Below the pieces are notes generated by a model. It saw only the letters and a program-made list of their open reading frames with translations, had not been told where the DNA came from and made no database searches. Source: Candidatus Muproteobacteria bacterium (lineage in GTDB: Bacteria > Pseudomonadota > Gammaproteobacteria > Acidiferrobacterales > Sulfurifustaceae). Taken from it: a DNA stretch of 12,330 nucleotides. Positions within the stretch are counted from its first letter, which is position 1, and every line of letters starts with the position of its first letter. The position numbers were made by a program, and so were the translations under genes. The DNA is taken from assembly GCA_023266455.1 (NCBI GenBank), contig JAHFQD010000017.1, positions 1 to 12,330 of the forward strand. Reading direction: 5' to 3'. Shown here piece after piece: positions 8,103 to 12,330 of the stretch.

Positions 8103-8122
8103 CGAGGTGCGTAGGCGCCTCG
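8103..8122. other. Inverted repeat in the tRNA-Pro 5' leader
   Basis: The arms 8103-8110 and 8115-8122 can pair around the 4-nt loop GTAG, with one G-U pair on the plus strand or one C-A mismatch on the minus strand. It lies between the candidate tRNA promoter and the 5' end of tRNA-Pro, so it would be transcribed as part of the precursor leader that RNase P removes. The region also contains the perfect palindrome AGGCGCCT (8113-8120), which could instead be a protein-binding site. No U-rich run follows, so it is not an intrinsic terminator. Confidence 0.45.
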
Positions 8123-8132
8123 AGCGGCCGCC

Positions 8133-8160
8133 ATAATACCTGAAGATGCTTCGGGAACAA
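8133..8160 (-). promoter_or_regulatory. Candidate promoter of tRNA-Pro (and possibly surE operon)
   Basis: On the minus strand, TTGTTC (8155-8160, keeping the TTG core of -35) is followed after 16 bp by TATTAT (8133-8138, 5 of 6 matches to -10). The start point would be near 8126, about 30 nt before the tRNA. The sequence just after the -10 box is very GC-rich (GGCGGCCGC), like the discriminators of stable-RNA promoters under stringent control. The site is in the 74-bp gap between the merR stop and the tRNA, where a promoter is expected. Confidence 0.55.
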
Positions 8161-8168
8161 AAAACGAT

Positions 8169-8531
8169 TTACTCTTCTTCGTCCAACATCGCGAGTACGT
8201 CTTCGAGCTCGCTGATGAGCGTCTCGATCGCTTGTTGACGCTCGAGCTCTTCCGGTGCGGGGTGTTGGAGCGCGAGTTTGGAACGCGCGCCGCCGATGGT
8301 AAAACCTTCTACATACAGCAATAAGCGAATCTGCCGGATCAAAACAACGTCGTGCCGTTGGTAGTAGCGCCGATTACCGCGACGCTTTACCGGCTTAAGT
8401 TGAGGAAATTCTTGCTCCCAATAACGCAGGACGTGCGGCTTCACCGCGCAAAGATCGCTTACCTCACCGATCGTGAAGTAGCGTTTGCTGGGAATCGGGG
8501 GAAATTCGTGATTTGCTGCCGGATCAAGCAT
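8169..8531 (-). CDS. MerR-family transcriptional regulator (small, ihfA-linked)
   Basis: This 120-residue protein has a MerR-type winged helix-turn-helix at residues 17-60: [30 protein letters not shown], then the wing [14 protein letters not shown]. The C-terminal part ([23 protein letters not shown], then 94-117) is helical and probably makes the dimer coiled coil. It ends in an acidic tail, DEEE. There is no metal- or ligand-binding cysteine pattern as in MerR, CueR or SoxR; only Cys28 is present. The small regulator between ihfA and tRNA-Pro is a recurrent gammaproteobacterial neighbour, but its targets are not known to me. The ATG (8529-8531) overlaps the end of ihfA by 8 bp (ATGCTTGA), indicating translational coupling. 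Confidence 0.93.
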   Translation of the reverse strand: MLDPAANHEFPPIPSKRYFTIGEVSDLCAVKPHVLRYWEQEFPQLKPVKRRGNRRYYQRHDVVLIRQIRLLLYVEGFTIGGARSKLALQHPAPEELERQQAIETLISELEDVLAMLDEEE

Positions 8532-8856
8532 TCGCTTCTATCTGTTTGCGGATCTTGTCGGCGTCTAAACGAGCGTTCTGTTCTACCCGCTCTTTCAACT
8601 TATGGCTGGCGCGAAAAGTTACGACGCGCCGTGCGGTAATCGGGATTTCTTCGCCGGTTTTGGGATTACGTCCCGGCCGGGAATTCTTCTTACGCAGGGT
8701 AAAGTTACCGAAGCCGGAGAGCTTCACGTTATGTCCTTCGGATAAGGCAAGCCGGATTTTATCGAAAAAGAGCTCGACGAATTCCTTGGCTTCTCGCTTA
8801 TTTAGGCCCAGTTCGTTAAACAGAGCTTCCGCCAAGTCTGCTTTGGTCAGCGCCAT
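8524..8856 (-). CDS. ihfA: Integration host factor subunit alpha
   Basis: IHF-alpha pairs with IHF-beta to bind specific DNA sites and bend them by about 160 degrees, acting in transcription, replication and recombination. The 110 residues align without gaps to E. coli IhfA over the first 90 or so: [40 protein letters not shown] and the DNA-binding arm [23 protein letters not shown]. Pro65 at the arm tip is the residue that intercalates into DNA in the E. coli structure. The C-terminal tail is about 11 residues longer than in E. coli. A GGGGAAGA ribosome binding site lies about 8 nt before the ATG (8854-8856). The gene follows pheT by 61 bp and overlaps the next gene by 8 bp. Confidence 0.97.
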   Translation of the reverse strand: MALTKADLAEALFNELGLNKREAKEFVELFFDKIRLALSEGHNVKLSGFGNFTLRKKNSRPGRNPKTGEEIPITARRVVTFRASHKLKERVEQNARLDADKIRKQIEANA

Positions 8857-8885
8857 TGTCCGTATCTTCCCCTGATTCGTTTTTT

Positions 8886-8904
8886 GGGCCGGCGTTGCCG
8901 ACCC
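8886..8904. other. GC-rich hairpin in the pheT-ihfA spacer
   Basis: The arms 8886-8893 and 8897-8904 pair over 8 bp with a 3-nt loop (one G-T/U wobble). The stem is almost all G and C, so it is strong. In the direction of transcription (minus) it is followed by six A residues rather than U residues, so it does not look like an intrinsic terminator. It could stabilise or separate the pheT and ihfA messages. Confidence 0.5.
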
Positions 8905-8917
8905 AGCGATTTATTCA

Positions 8918-12330
<3,413 letters not shown>

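Overview
The window reads as a chromosomal housekeeping segment of a gammaproteobacterium. Two neighbourhoods that recur in that class sit side by side: pheS-pheT-ihfA-merR followed by tRNA-Pro, and surE-pcm-nlpD-rpoS. Each protein resembles its gammaproteobacterial counterpart, and base and codon use look even throughout. I cannot name a genus. The Pcm N-terminus (GIGMTSQR) recalls Xanthomonas-type Pcm, but that is only a hint.

Almost everything is on the minus strand, so transcription runs from high to low coordinates. Right part (12330-8169): pheS (5' end outside the window), pheT, ihfA and a small MerR-type regulator, linked by an ATGA overlap, a 61-bp spacer with a hairpin, and an 8-bp overlap. 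Then comes tRNA-Pro(GGG) at 8018-8094 with its own candidate promoter. Centre (7990-4107): surE, pcm, nlpD, rpoS and a small VOC/glyoxalase-fold gene, with gaps of 16, 2, 4 and 10 bp, so probably one operon that also carries promoters internal to it. This group covers stationary-phase survival (SurE, Pcm), cell-division amidase activation (NlpD) and the general stress sigma factor (RpoS).

The only plus-strand gene (3708-4094) encodes a small Mth938-domain protein. It converges on the VOC gene with a 12-bp gap and diverges from alaC. Left part (3578-1): alaC, hom and thrC (3' end cut off by the window edge), with gaps of 4 and 6 bp. This is an amino-acid operon making alanine, homoserine and threonine, preceded by a good sigma70-type promoter at 3638-3666.

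No mobile element, CRISPR array, phage gene, toxin module or defence gene is visible, and I do not see an undescribed system. No stretch longer than 300 bases lacks a gene; the longest is the 129-bp alaC/Mth938 divergent region. The points most worth a second look are the long acidic and poly-serine N-terminus of RpoS, encoded partly by a trinucleotide repeat; the 27-nt spacing between tRNA-Pro and surE with no visible terminator; the 4-nt nlpD-rpoS junction; and the VOC gene attached to rpoS.
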